Assembly (NCBI GenBank): GCA_016271365.2 | Contig: CM028130.1 | Location: forward strand, 472,597,501-472,661,500 | DNA length: 64,000 nt | From: Neoceratodus forsteri | Lineage: Eukaryota; Chordata; Ceratodontiformes; Ceratodontidae | Direction: 5' to 3' | Notes under the pieces: generated by a model | Databases searched by the model: none | Told to the model about the DNA's origin: nothing | Seen by the model: only the letters and a program-made list of their open reading frames with translations | Shown: positions 10,711-22,056 of the stretch, piece after piece | Position numbering within the stretch: position 1 is the first letter of the stretch | How the letters are laid out: every line of letters starts with the position of its first letter | Made by a program: the position numbers and the translations under genes

Positions 10711-12111
10711 ATGGTCACACCAGTAGAAGTCATTGTGCACCAGTTGGTGGGGTGGTGTACGGGGCAGGAGGTTGACCCCCATCATGCAGTGCTCATAGTA
10801 GATATTCCCTCGAGTATTAGTAAGGACACCATAGAAGGGGTTCTCTCCAAAGTCGAAGGTTTGAAAAACGCTGTGGTGGTGGGTCGGCAGGCTGATTTAA
10901 TGACCCAAACCCTCATGGCCTTGGTGGAGTGTAGTGACCCCGTGGACGGCACTAAGGTGCCAACGACTATTACCCCCGAAGAGTCCCCAACTGCTTGGAG
11001 GGTAATAACTAAAGATAGTAAGGGTCCCTTAGAGGATGAGCCCCCACCATTATCTGAGACTTTTGAGGAGAAATTTGCTAATCTGTTGCTGGATGAAGGG
11101 AAAACCATAGAGGACTTTAAGCAATTATTTCTGCCACCTGGGGGTGTACCTTCTCCCACACCATGCCCCTTCCAGTACTGGCTCCAGTGCCTACATCTAC
11201 ATTCGTGCTTGCCTGCAGTTAGTCATGACATGCACCGCAAGTTGAGGATGTTCTCAGGTACCCTCCCCATCCCACTGGGGGAGGATGACTGGGAGACCTG
11301 GATCAACTATGTTGCCCCCTTGGTACCCGAGTGGCAGTGTGCAGAGGCTGAGAAGTGAAAAAGGATCATGGAAAGTTTAAAGGATCTGGCCCTGGAAGCC
11401 ATTAGATTTCTGAGGTCCACGAATCCTGAGGCGTCTGCTCAAAAGTACCTGTCTGCCCTGGAAGGCAATTTCAGAAGCACTGAGTCGGGAGAGACTTTGA
11501 TGTGGCAATTCAAAGGTACCAAACAGTGAAGAGGGGAAAGTCTATCTGCGTATGCTACTCAACTAGAGAGGGCCCTGAAGAGAGCTTATTGAAAGGGTGG
11601 AGTAGCCGCCAGTGACTTGGACCATGTGAGGCTGGGGCACATACTACAGCACGCCAAGCACTCTAAATTGCAGATTATCCAGTTAAAGGTCCATGATAGG
11701 CGAGATAACCCACCTGACTACTGCAACCTGATAAAAGAACTCAGGGAGGTTGAAGGTGAAGAAAGAAATTGTAATTATGGGGTGGGCACAGCCCGAGTGA
11801 CCATGGCACAGGAAGACCTCTCTGAAATGGAGACCACTAAGGATATTCCACCATGGGCTGAGCGGTGGAGAGATGAGCTGCTAAAGGAAGTCAGAAAAGT
11901 ACCAGTGGGTGCCTTTACGGCGGCCTCCACTGCAGACAAAGACCCTGGTCCCTCTCAGGACGTGACTGCCATGGGGGTGGGAGTGCACCCTCGGGCATCT
12001 TCTACTGAAAGTGACCTTCAGGCTGAGATCAAAGAATTGACTGCCACCCTAAAGGAACTGTTAAGACACGTTGCGTCACGTTCACTGCTGCAAACATATA
12101 CCGGACCTTGA
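10711..12111 (+). pseudogene. PNMA-like Gypsy gag, three in-frame stops
   Basis: One frame runs from ATG 10711 to 12111, broken only by TGA at 11356, 11527 and 11590. The N-terminus (WCTGQEVDPHHAVLIVDIP, then KVEGLKNAVVVGRQ) resembles the RRM-like N-domain of vertebrate PNMA proteins, whose start has the same WC-x3-EV and GIP pattern. A capsid-like part follows: HRKLRMFSGTLPIPLGEDDW, W-x8-PEWQ, then after the first stop KRIMESLKDLALEAIRFL. PNMA genes are known to descend from Ty3/Gypsy gag. The product would form the capsid. At 12170-12230 a retroviral-type knuckle (CYNCGKDG) follows out of frame, with Y in place of the usual H. Confidence 0.8.
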
Positions 12112-12248
12112 TCCCTTGCTACTGCTTCAGTCCCTCATGCAATGTCCTCTCCAAGGATGACCCCAGAGTCTATCATTTGCTACAACTGTGGAAAGGATGG
12201 CTATATGAAGAGAGAGAGTGCTGGTCTTAGAAAGACTTAGATAAAGTT

Positions 12249-12947
12249 GTGTACAGACTTCAAAGCGAGCTCCGGAAAGGGAGACCTTGGCTGAGGGGTG
12301 CTGGCAACAACCGCAGTGAAGGATCAAGAAATCCTAATTCAAACTTTTTTGTGGCTAAATCATCTGTCCAGGCCCCTGCTACTGCCTCTCCAGACTGGTC
12401 CAAAACAGTAGGCCCCTCAATGGAAACTACTGTGACTGTCAGTGATATCCATGCTCGGGCTGTCCTCAATAGTGGGTCGCAAGTTTCCATTGTATTCCAG
12501 GACTGGTATGACAAACATTTATCTTATGTGCCATTACAGTCTCTGGATGGCCTACATGTGTGGGGCCTGAGCGACAAGTCTTATCCCTACCTAGGATATG
12601 TCCAGCTCTGGCTGTCTTTTCCTGTAACTGTAACTGGTGTAGATGAACAAGTAGAGACACTTGCCCTGGTGTGCCCTCCTACCGGACTGTATGATGGGGT
12701 TCCCCTGTTAATTGGAACAAATGCCCACATGTTTGGGAGACTGGCACAACTCTGCCATGAGAAACAAGGTCAACAGACTGGATGGGCCCTAAGAATTAGA
12801 GCATTAATCAAAAGGGCTTATGACTTGCAACAGAAATCTGATGAAGTGGACAGAGATGAGCCAGTGGGGATAGTGTGGAAAAAGGATCCTGACTCTTTGG
12901 TGTTGGCCCCAATGCCCAGTGTACGATCCATGGAGAAGTCCACCTAA
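12249..12947 (+). pseudogene. Gypsy aspartic protease region
   Basis: After a basic lead the frame holds a retropepsin-like core: a VSDIHARAVLNSGSQVSIV segment near residue 70, then HVWGLSDKSYPYLGYV and LIGTNAHM (flap and ILGT-like motif). The family active site is DSG or DTG. Here it reads NSG, so the catalytic aspartate is lost (GAT to AAT at about 12469). The enzyme would cut the Gag-Pol polyprotein. It joins gag across a stop (12110) and a frame change. The fold assignment is moderate to good and activity is very unlikely. Confidence 0.7.
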
Positions 12948-12970
12948 GAAGAGGTGTAAAGGACAAAATA

Positions 12971-14264
12971 TTGATGATAGATGCCCCTGGTGAAGGGAAT
13001 CTGCCAGAGGGGTTGATGGTTAAGCCCAGTATACTACTTGCACTTGCCCATGCCTATGCCCGCTTTGTGATGGTGCAAATGAGAAACATGTCAGACAGGG
13101 ACGTTTGTGTGAACTGGGGATGTACGCTGGCTTCAGTACACTGCACAGACACTGCAGTATTACCCAGTAACAAGTACTCTGGAGAAAAGGAGAAAGTGAC
13201 TTCGGACTTATTTGACATTGGTGATTCCCCTTTTTCTGCCGAATGGAAGACCCAAATTAGCAGGTAACTTGCTCAGAGAGACCAAGTGTTCTCACTAAAA
13301 GAGTGGGACGTGGGGTGTGTCCATGGTGCCGAGCATAACATATGCCTGCATGATGATCGACCATTTTGGGAGAGGTCCCGACGCCTTGCCCCAGCTGACA
13401 TAGATGATGTTAGGAGGCACTTACAGGAAATGCTCGCTGCTGGCATTATTCAAGAATCAAGAAGCCCATATGCATCACCCATCGTAGTGGTGTGTAAAAA
13501 GAGGATGTGTGTGGACTATCGGACCCTCAATGGGCGGACTATCCTAGATCAATACACCATGCCACGCATACAGGATGCCCTGGATTGCCTGAGTGGGGGT
13601 CAGTGGTTCTCAGTATTGGATCTCCGCAGCAGATATTATCAGATTCCGATGGCCCCAGAGGACTGTGAAAAAACAACCTTCATCTGTCCTTTGGGGTTCT
13701 ATGAATTCCTGAGGATGCCACAGGGGATTTCGGGTGCCCCTGCCACCTTCCAGAGATTGATGGAACATGCGGTGGGAGACATGAACTTGCTAGAATGTTA
13801 AGTGTACTTTGATGATGCCATTGTTTTCTGACGCATGCTAGAGGAACATGAGACCAGACTGCTCAAAATCCTCGATCGTTTTGAAGAATTCTCCCCCAAG
13901 TTATCCATAGACAAGTGCCAGTTTTTTCAAACATCTGTGAAATATGTGGGACACATAGTGTCTGCGGAAGGGATACAGACAGATCCCAGTAAAGTTGAAG
14001 CTTTGACCACTTGGCCCCAGCCCAATAACCTAAAAGAGCTAGAGCATTTCCTGGGGTTCTGTGGCTACTACTGCAGGTTCATCAAAGACTATTCAAAGGT
14101 GATTCGACCGCTCCTTAACCTTACCCAAGGCTACCCCCTTACCAACCACAAATACAGAAAGGGGGTTATCAAAGACCAAGAGAAAATGTATTTTCAAACA
14201 GGTGAGCCTTTTGGGACTCGGTGGACACCTGAATGTGAAGCAGCTATCTTTACCCCCAAGGCAG
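12971..14264 (+). pseudogene. Gypsy reverse transcriptase
   Basis: A linker (12971-13267) leads into the RT. Motifs are RRLAPADIDDVRRHLQEML, then GIIQESRSPYASPIVVV, CVDYRTLNGRTI, the palm-A FSVLDLRSRYYQIPM, FLRMPQGISGAPATFQRLM and the palm-C VYFDDAIVF (usual YLDD). These are the classic Ty3/Gypsy RT blocks. Stops at 13799 (TAA) and 13832 (TGA) flank the catalytic FDD, and further stops lie in the linker. The thumb (LSIDKCQFF, VKYVGHIVSAEGI, FLGFCGYYCRFI) continues to WTPECEAAIF, where an insertion of about 550 bp begins. It is a recognisable family member but inactive. Confidence 0.85.
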
Positions 14265-14819
14265 TACCCAGCAGGGCTACCTAGAAAACTGCCTCCATTT
14301 CAGCCTAGCAAAGGGCTTAAGTAAGCTATCAGTCCCCTTTAAATGCTCTTGATACTGCCCTTCCCTAACTCCCCCCCCAAGACACACACCCTACTCGACA
14401 AAGCCCTCTGGAGCTGCTCCCCATCACAGCCCCCGTTTCATCCCCCACCTCTCGCTCTCTGCAGTAGGTTCAAACCCAGTCTCCCTTGTTTCACTGTCAC
14501 CCAGCCTCTCGCCATCTGGGATAACGTTAAACCCTATGCAGTTACTCTGCCATAGTCTATCAATGGATTTGGAAGTTTCCAGGGGTGTGCTACCTAGGGC
14601 AACCAATTAGAAATTGCTTAATATTCTATTACAACTGCTCTGTTTTTCTCCTATTTGTCTAATTCTCATGTAATTGCTCTTTAATACCTAATGATCAGGC
14701 CTCTGTAACCACTGAATATGTGTATTGTCTTATTGCCTACCCTAACGTGGAACCTTTGTAAAAGAGCTCACGCTCAAAGGTCTTTCAAAATACTAATTAA
14801 ATAAATAAATAAATAAATT
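14265..14819 (+). mobile_element. Unclassified insertion with (AAAT)n tail in Gypsy pol
   Basis: Pol similarity stops just after WTPECEAAIF and resumes at 14823 in the RNase H lead (CSLTHAP-like, then VLAYADPTKP). The intervening DNA is noncoding, has C-rich blocks at 14365-14470, and ends AATTAAATAAATAAATAAAT. The tail implies a non-LTR or SINE-type insertion. I cannot match the body to another copy in the window and find no clear target duplication, so the left boundary may be off by 10-20 bases. Confidence 0.6.
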
Positions 14820-15227
14820 GAAGTCATATGCTAGCTCACCCATGCCCCAGTCCTTGCCTATGCTGATCCTACCAAGCCCTATGTTCTGCATACGGACGCT
14901 AGTTTGCAGGGCCTTGAGGCTGTGCTATATCAAGGTTTGAGACCTGTAGCTTTCGCCAGTAGGAGCTTGACCCCGTCAGAGTGGAACTATCCAGCCCACA
15001 AGTTGGAATTCCTCACCCTAAAATGGGCCATAGTTTACGAGTTTCATGAGTACCTCTATGGGGCAAAGATATTAGTGAAGACTGACAATAACCCATTGTC
15101 CTATGTGCGGACTTCAGCTAAATTGGACGCCACTGGGCACTGTGGGCTTTCTGCCTTATCAACTTATGATTATGCTGTTGAATACAGACCAGGACTAAAC
15201 CACATTGATGCTGATGCCCTGTCATGA
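14820..15227 (+). pseudogene. Gypsy RNase H
   Basis: This is the Ty3/Gypsy RNase H. It has VLHTDASLQGLEAVLYQ (first acidic residue in TDAS), RPVAFASRSLTPSEWNYPAHKLEFLTLKWAI (the glutamate in LEF), LVKTDNNPLSYV and a final NHIDADALS. The block directly follows the inserted DNA at 14265-14819 and ends in a TGA after DALS. The domain degrades RNA in RNA-DNA hybrids. Its core motifs are intact, although the surrounding pol is not. Confidence 0.85.
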
Positions 15228-16492
15228 AGGCCAGCTTCCAAGGGCAATTGGGTCAGATTGCCTGAACCTAACATCAAAGCATTATGCCAAAAGTTTGATA
15301 AAGATGAACAAATGTCTGCGGACATGGTGGACTGCCTAGTAGATTGCTTGGACCCTCCTGATACCTGCATACCAGCTGCCTATTGCCATTTCTCTGCTTT
15401 AGATATTAGTGCACTACCTCAGTTCGATAATGACAGTATTCAGTGGGCTTAATCCCAAGATCCCATAATTCAACCACCACTTGATGCCCTGTGTGCGAGG
15501 AAAGATGTGTCCAAGTTGCGTTCCCCTGATTTGCGAACTGCTCTATTGTTCAGGGAAGACCCCAGGTTAAAGTTGCATGATCAGTTGTTATACAGAGAGA
15601 CAGTGGATCATCATGGTCAAGTAGACAAGCAATAGTTGGTCTTACTTACGTCCTTTAAGCAGCTGGTACTGAGGTCCCTCCACAATCACAAGGGGCACCT
15701 CGGTATTGACAGAACTCTCGACCTGGTACAATCCCGATTCTACTGGCCAAAGATGGGGCAGATGTTGAGAATCAAGTCAAAACTTGCAGTCATTGCCTCC
15801 AGCGGAAAGCTTTGCCCCAGAAAGCTGCCCCACTTGTCAACATCACTACGAGTGCCCCCATGGAACTGGTCTGCATGGACTTCTTGTGCTTAGAACCCAA
15901 CCAAAAGAACATTGGCAATGTGTTGGTAGTTACTGATCATTTTACACGGTATGCACAAGCCTTCCAAACTAAAGATCAAAAGGCCTCTACCGTGGCAAGG
16001 TGCTAGTGGAAAAATTCTTCATCCACTATGGTGCCCCCCCCAGTGGATCCATTCTGACCAAGGCAGAGACTTTGAAAGCAGGCTAATCAAAGAAATGCTC
16101 TCTCTGTGGGGGGGGTGCAGACGTCAAGAACCACCCCCTATCACCCACAGGGGGACCCTCAACCAGAACGCTGTAACTGCACCCTTCTGGACATGCTGGG
16201 CACCCTCCATCCAAAAGGCAAGTATGAGTGGAGCCAGCAGATCAGCACCTTGATACATGTGTACAATTGCACCAAAAGTGATGCTACTGGGTTCTCCCCC
16301 TACTGTCTCATGTTCGGGAGGGAGGCCCGACTGGCAGTTGATGTCTGCTTTGGGGTCTCTCCAGATAGGGTCCGAGCCGAAAACTACTTGCAGTACATAC
16401 AGAAATTGAAAGATCAGTTGAATCATGCCTATCAAGTAGCTCAAACTATGGCTGCTAAGCGAAATCTTGCCAACAAAGAAAGAAAGACATGA
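15228..16492 (+). pseudogene. Gypsy integrase, zinc and core domains
   Basis: After a spacer (15228-15635) there is an HHCC-like zinc segment, LRSLHNHKGHLGIDRTL and SRFYWPKM. The DDE core follows: APMELVCMDFLCLEPN (first D), VVTDHFTRYAQAF, HSDQGRDFES (second D), then shifted frames with PHQ-like and YNCTKSDATGFSPYCLMFGREA. The domain joins cDNA to the host chromosome. The frame changes at least three times (15893, 16006 and about 16110), so no intact enzyme is made. The end (AKRNLANKERK) leads into the C-terminal part. Confidence 0.8.
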
Positions 16493-16514
16493 TCGATGAG
16501 TAAAAGCCCATGAG

Positions 16515-17654
16515 TTGTTGCCCAGAGATAGTGTACTACTACGCAATTTGGGAATGCATGGAAAACACATAATTGCTGATAGATGGCACCATCTTCCTCA
16601 TGTAGTAGCTGGTAGATTGGATGACCTGCTGGTGTACAAGGTGCACCCAGAAAATAATTCCAAAGCTGTTAAGACCATGGACCGCAATCACTTGCTGCCC
16701 ATCGGCCAAGTTGTTATTAATGCTGAACCAATACGTGACACTTCTCCTGGGCCACTGGCTCATGCTGCTGCAAAGGGAAAACAGAGCCAACCTGTCCATG
16801 TTGTTCCAGAACTTAGGTCTTCCCCTCAGCAGGCCCAGAGTGATAGTAATGATTGTTCATCTGTCTCTGATGACAGTGACTGTGATAATGCCTATTATCC
16901 CTCATATGAACTGAGTCAGTTGTTTCGAGGCAATCCTCTGCAGAATCGTGGGGATGAAGCTGGGCCTTCGGAACTGCCTAACCCCCCAGCTTCTTCCCTG
17001 GACCCAGTGCCCCCTGAAATTGAGGTGCAAAGTATCACATCTGAGGTTGCGGACTCTCTGTGTCTTGTAGAACTGTTTGATTTGACCGAAGAAGAGGATG
17101 ATGGTCTGAGTCTCCCTGGTAACATACTAGAACTTGAAGAACAATATGAAAGTGTTGATAGCACCCCTTCAGTGCCACAAAGCCTAATTGTGCCAGAGTC
17201 TCCTTAGAATGAGTAACCTGGGTCCTCTTCAGAAGATAATAATGAGCAAAGTGTTGTGGAAACAGAGTCTGCAGAGCAAGGAGCTAATAGTGTTCCCAAT
17301 CTGGATATTTCAACCAGTGCAGAGGCATCCCTCACTACAGGAGAAGAAATCAATGCCTGTGTTGACTGCCCAGAGTCAGTGTCTGTACCCCCCAGAAGGA
17401 CTGGGCGACCTGTTAAGCCAGTGCTACATTTTAGTTATGATTCCCTCGGGAGGCCTGTGGACTTGCCTCTTAATGTGGTCCATAAAGGTGTTTACATTTC
17501 CAAGAATTCACTGCCCAAACTGAGCTTGGCTGCCACCTCCCGATTAATTGTTCTTCCATCAGAACATGGTGCCCCTGTTCCATCTAGCCCCAAGTTAGCA
17601 GATAGGGAAGGACCCCCTTCTGCATTGTTTACTGTACAAGAAGTTATAAAGTGA
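16515..17654 (+). pseudogene. Gypsy integrase C-terminal region and acidic tail
   Basis: The first 70 codons (VLLRNLGMHGKHIIADRWHH, then VYKVHPENNS and RNHLLPIGQV) form the GPY/F-type C-terminal module of Ty3/Gypsy integrases, which binds DNA or chromatin. A long low-complexity Ser/Glu/Asp-rich tail follows, interrupted by a stop at 17205 and shifting to the frame 17256-17654, where RTGRPVKPVLHFSYDS and RPVDLPL appear. I see no transmembrane helix or envelope features, so I read this as a pol extension and not a third gene. Confidence 0.65.
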
Positions 17655-17898
17655 AGTCATAGGTAACTGTTTGTAGTATGTTAATCATAATAGAATCAGT
17701 ATAGAATGTATGAAACAAGCATTAGTATTGTCAATGAAGATATGGTACAGTGAAATGTATAGTAATGTGGTAAGTTTATGTTACCTGATGCTTCAGATAG
17801 TATTTCCATAGTATGCTAATGTCACGTAAGTCTTGTATATACTGATTCTTCAATATTGTGATGGTGTAGACTTGATGCGGATGCCAAATTTTTTCCAG

Positions 17899-17909
17899 GC
17901 AGAGAAGGA
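17899..17909 (+). other. Polypurine tract of the Gypsy element
   Basis: A purine run, GCAGAGAAGGA, sits immediately before the 3' LTR start TGTAACC at 17910, the position where plus-strand DNA synthesis is primed in LTR elements. Confidence 0.6.
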
Positions 17910-18506
17910 TGTAACCCCCCCCCACAAATGGGGGTTCCTAAAAGTCTTCCTTGAGTATTCCTAAATGCCCACTGCCAGGCTGGTATCCTGTGTCTTAGCG
18001 CTTTAAAAGTGTTTGTGTAAGAGTGCTTTAATGCCTCTGTGCTCTGTCTCTTTAAGAACTGCCTATAACGTGGTGCTTATTTAATCTGGGAGGGGGCTGA
18101 GTGTTTCTATGCTCGAGTCCCAACTGAGCTGCAAGATAATCACTGCGTTCTGACATCGCTATTTGCGCAGAGGGAGCTCTGTTAGAAGCTGTACTTATTT
18201 GCAGATTATATATTAGAATAGCAATAGTATTATAGTTTGACTAACCTGCCTTCTTTGTAGCATGAACATTCTGTATTACACCACCATTTTGGTTTTGGAC
18301 TGCCAGTCAGCACCAATTAGTGCCTTTGGGGACTCTAAAATGGAACCTGTCCCCAGGGGTCTTGTGGGAGCAAATTTCTGTAGGAATTGTAGTTTTTACA
18401 TTTTGGTGCCAAAACAGACCTGGACGGGGAGCCCCTGCTTTGACAAACAGATGAATCAACCAATCAGAACATTTTGGACCAAAGGGAAATTCCCAAGCTG
18501 CCTGCT

Positions 18507-19086
18507 ATGGGTCTATGTGATAACGGCGAACGCCTAAAGGTGATCGCCGTTATCGCTCAGTCAGAGTGCCGAACATTTTCGGCACTCTAGCAACCTAAGC
18601 ACCAGCACAATGGCACCAGGACATATTTTTACTACTTTCTGTGGGGGCTCGCCCGCCCACATCCCCCCTCAGGGGTATCACCCCCCGCACCCCCCTTAAG
18701 GATTCTCAACTCCAAGGGGGTGCATGTCGGGGGTGAAAGTAGTTAAAATAAAAAGGTTTTGGCTGGGCGCAATAAAAATCGCATCAGCGACTGGACTCAA
18801 ACCCAGTACCTCAGCCACCTCAGCCATTGCCCAATCCCCGATGCCACACCGCAGCTCAATCAACAACCGCAGCACCACCCCCTACAGCCTCTCAACCCCC
18901 CAGCCCACACTCGCTGTGCTCGCTCCCACACCCTCACGCGTGTATGTATAGCGACATCCTGTCACCTAGTTTGCACACCCCCTCATCCGGTCGCCCTACC
19001 CGTCGGTCACCGTGAGTGGATTGCATGAGGAAGATGATGCCATAATAGACGGCGCCCTTCCTCATGCACCCACTTCACGGGTTACC
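18507..19086. mobile_element. 580-bp hairpin-rich insertion of unknown class
   Basis: The block is absent from the 5' LTR. Identical GCCTGCT heptamers flank it (18500-18506 and 19087-19093). It is GC-rich and contains two perfect 11-bp stems close to the left end (18519-18529 with 18544-18554; 18563-18573 with 18578-18588, CATT loop). A long imperfect stem (19005-19033 with 19057-19086) has its right arm at the element end. On the minus strand TGGCTGAGGTGG followed by GGTTTGAGTCC looks like pol III A and B boxes, though closely spaced. There is no coding capacity and no terminal inverted repeat. It could be a tRNA-related SINE or a foldback element. Confidence 0.65.
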
Positions 19087-20324
19087 GCCTGCTGCAGTGA
19101 GTCAGTCTGGAGTTAGAGTTTGCAGAATAAACAGCTTGAGTGATTCAAGCAGCAGCTCCTGCATAGTTCACATGGGAGATTGGTGGAAAGGCCGAGTCTG
19201 ACTTGTCTGCCTGCAGTCCCTCGGGAGGGAATCCTTTAAAAGGCTTAATACTCTGGAATGCATCCGAATTGAGTGACAGAAAAGCCACCGATGGTGATTG
19301 CTTTACTATAAATGTGCTGTGTGCAGTTAGTGGGTCGTGATTTGGTTCCCCACTGTTTAATTGTCCACCGCTTGCTGGAAGCTGCATCTAGCCTTCCAAG
19401 ACTGATTTCCGAACTGTTTTACCCAACCTGGGCCCTGCCACACTGGCCCAGTCAGCTACTTCAGGTGCGGAGAACACAATCGATGAGAGACTTGCCCAGG
19501 GATCAGCCCCCTGCTCAACATCTCGAACAGTAATGACACCTCAAAGATTTGTGTGGGTATTGCTTCGCCTGGCATACCAGTTGTCAACCTGAAGTCTCCA
19601 TCTCGTCCCTCCTGTGCCTTGCATTGGGTAGCGTGAGTAATAATCAGGGTAGCTCCCTGCAACAACAGCTAAATCTCAAGTGTTGTCATCTGATTGCAAT
19701 TTTGTTTTTCCATTCATGAACTGAGTCTTCAGGCTCTGGATTACAAATTGTGTGTGGTTGTGCATGCTTTTTCTTTTCATCACAGGGCCCCAACCAGCTG
19801 CGACACAGGCCTAAACCGGGCAACGTTCCAGGCTAGCCCATCTTACTTCCAACTGAGAACCCAGAGCATGTGACTGTGTAGGGACTAAAAGTGCATGCAT
19901 AATTGTCTGACTAGATCAGTTTTTGAATCAACGAACCTGATTACACCCTTCCCTTGTTCAATTCCCCTGAATAAATTGGACCTAACTCTTTTTGTATTTA
20001 ATCTGACTGTGGTTCCAGTTTTGTACCAAAAGCACTGTACTGTTGTTATTTGCTGTGCCTAACCTTGTTTTACAGGGGGTCACCAGGGTCGAACTGGTGG
20101 AACCAGCCCTGGTGGTAAGTGTAAACAGTGTGGGGATCTGTATGTTGAATAGGGGCTACTGTGAAAGTGTTTGTTGCATATTGTCTATGCCACTAGAGGG
20201 GAAAGAGGGGGGTGGTTACAGTGTCTCGAAGAGCTGTACCCAGGTTAGCCTTGTTACTAACAACCCTGTCCTCTGGGAGGAGACACCCGTTTCAGTACCC
20301 AGACCCGTTAACCTGCAATTAGCC

Positions 20325-21596
20325 CTCAACATGTTGAATGTTTATCTTCCCTTGAATTGGTTCCATAGACTCCATAGTGTAATCTCCCAATTTATTTGGA
20401 GAGGTAAGACCCCACGTAGGGCATATAACTGGTTAAGTGCCAGTCATATGGCGAAGTACATGCACTGGAGGGCAATCCCCACGGACATAGACTGTGCTGC
20501 CAAACTTCCCATATGGTTACAGCTGGAACAAGAATTACTAGCCGGATTGTCTCCGGAGAGCCTTTTATTTATTGCCCCAGGTAAGGTACCCAGTGGTCTA
20601 AAAGGTTCAGTTCTATACACCTCACTAAAGGTCCATTCACAATTTTATAAGTCCATGAAATACAATAACCAAATGGACTTGTCACAACCGGTGTTTAATA
20701 ACCCCAATTTTAAATTCGGTGACAAAATTATAAATGCCCCCAAAGAATGTTCCGATCCCCAAATTAAAGTTTGTGATCTGGTACTTGACGGTAAAATAAG
20801 GGAAACGCCGGAAATATTAATCTCTCTGCGGCTTCCCAACAAATACTCTTTTTTTGGGCTCCAACTTAGGCATATGTTAGTAAAGTGGTTCGGCTCAGGA
20901 AGATGGAACACACAGCAGCCGCCTCCCTTTCAGGAGTTTCTTGAATGTGTTAACCAGCCACATGCTATATCCAAGCTGGTGTCATTGATATATGTGATAC
21001 TAAATCCAGAGGTATCAGGCCAGTCTAGTTACTGGGTCCGACATTTCCCACACGATAATTTTTCATGGGATAAAATCTGTGAGGGAGTCTGCCTATATAC
21101 TGCCAATGATCACTTAAGGCTAACACAGTTTTACATATTGCATAATATCTATCACACCCCAACTAAGCTGTATGGAATGGGTAAGACACAGAGTCAAATG
21201 TGTTTTAGGTGCGAGAAGGACCCTGGGACATTACTTCATATACTGTGGGATTGCCCCAAAGTAGCCTCCCTTTGGAATGCTATTCGGGAAAGGGCAAATC
21301 CACTGTTGGGGCTGCTGGATTATTTCTCACCACAGGTTCGTATAGTGGGTGATTATTCTACTGTCCTTTTTAAGGAGAAAAGATACTATATAGCCATTAT
21401 CTCTTTGTCGGTTAAAAGGCTCGTTCTTCGTTACTGGAAAGGCCAGCATGCGATCTCTTACCTTGAATGGGTCAAGGAGTTATTATATAACTTAAGAGTT
21501 GAGAAACCAATTGCAAGCCTACGGAGCAAACTCCCCATGTATAACTTCAGATGGGAGAAGCTCTTCACGCTTTGGTCCCTCCCCCCACCCTCTTAA
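20325..21596 (+). pseudogene. L1-like ORF2 C-terminal fragment (open frame)
   Basis: About 420 codons remain open. They fuse in frame with upstream LTR sequence, which is fortuitous. FIWRGKTPRRAYNWLSASH near the start matches the post-RT FIW-x2-KRPRI-like segment of L1 ORF2. Near the end MCFRCEKDPGTLLHILWDCP is the L1 C-terminal cysteine motif (C-x2-C, then H and C), followed by a conserved W. This region assists RNA binding and target-primed synthesis. RT and endonuclease are missing through 5' truncation, so it cannot act alone. Confidence 0.85.
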
Positions 21597-22056
21597 TAAA
21601 CCCAGCTGGGAAAGCAAAGTAGGCTAGGGAGTAGTAAGGTCTTAGTAGGCCACCCCATAGAAACCCAAGATACCGCATTTTAAAGGCGTTTGCATAGATG
21701 AGTCCTTAACTTCATGCGATACAACGAAGCGGTTGTGGTCTCACCTGAGCTGCAAAGGCACCACTAGATATGGTAACTGTGGCTCTGGGGGATAAGAGTG
21801 GGGGGGATGTAGGAGGGGGGAGAGTAGGAAGGGGGAGTGGATAGCGTTTGACTGGAAGGCATGAGGAGGTTTTCTTCCTATTTCTGTGTTTAATGAATGA
21901 GGAATAGGTCATAAAGTTATAAATGTTTGTTACTTGCTTTGTTGAGATCTCATGCCACTGTACCAATGCATGTATTGCTCTGAAGTTGTTTGTCTACCAA
22001 CAAAGTGTTGTATTGGTGGCAAATGAATAAAGTTTATTTAATTTAAAAAAAACAAC
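20325..22056 (+). mobile_element. 5'-truncated L1-type LINE with perfect 15-bp target duplication
   Basis: AACCTGCAATTAGCC occurs exactly at 20310-20324 and 22057-22071. The enclosed 1732 bp comprise the C-terminal part of an L1-like ORF2, a 3' UTR of about 460 bp, AATAAA at 22026 and an A-rich end. It sits in the 3' LTR of the Gypsy element, whose 5' LTR has the uninterrupted sequence. The perfect duplication and open frame indicate a fairly recent insertion. Confidence 0.92.

Noticed and set aside
16515..17654. Envelope gene of the Gypsy element
   Set aside because: There is no signal peptide, transmembrane helix or cysteine-rich ectodomain. The start matches an integrase C-terminal module, and the rest is an acidic tail.
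18790..18870. Pol III A/B boxes on the minus strand as a tRNA gene
   Set aside because: The boxes are too close together and no acceptor stem is visible. Kept only as a feature of the 580-bp insertion.
20043..20324. N-terminal 94 codons of the 517-codon frame
   Set aside because: They are LTR sequence fused by chance to the L1 ORF2 fragment. The exact 15-bp duplication marks the join.
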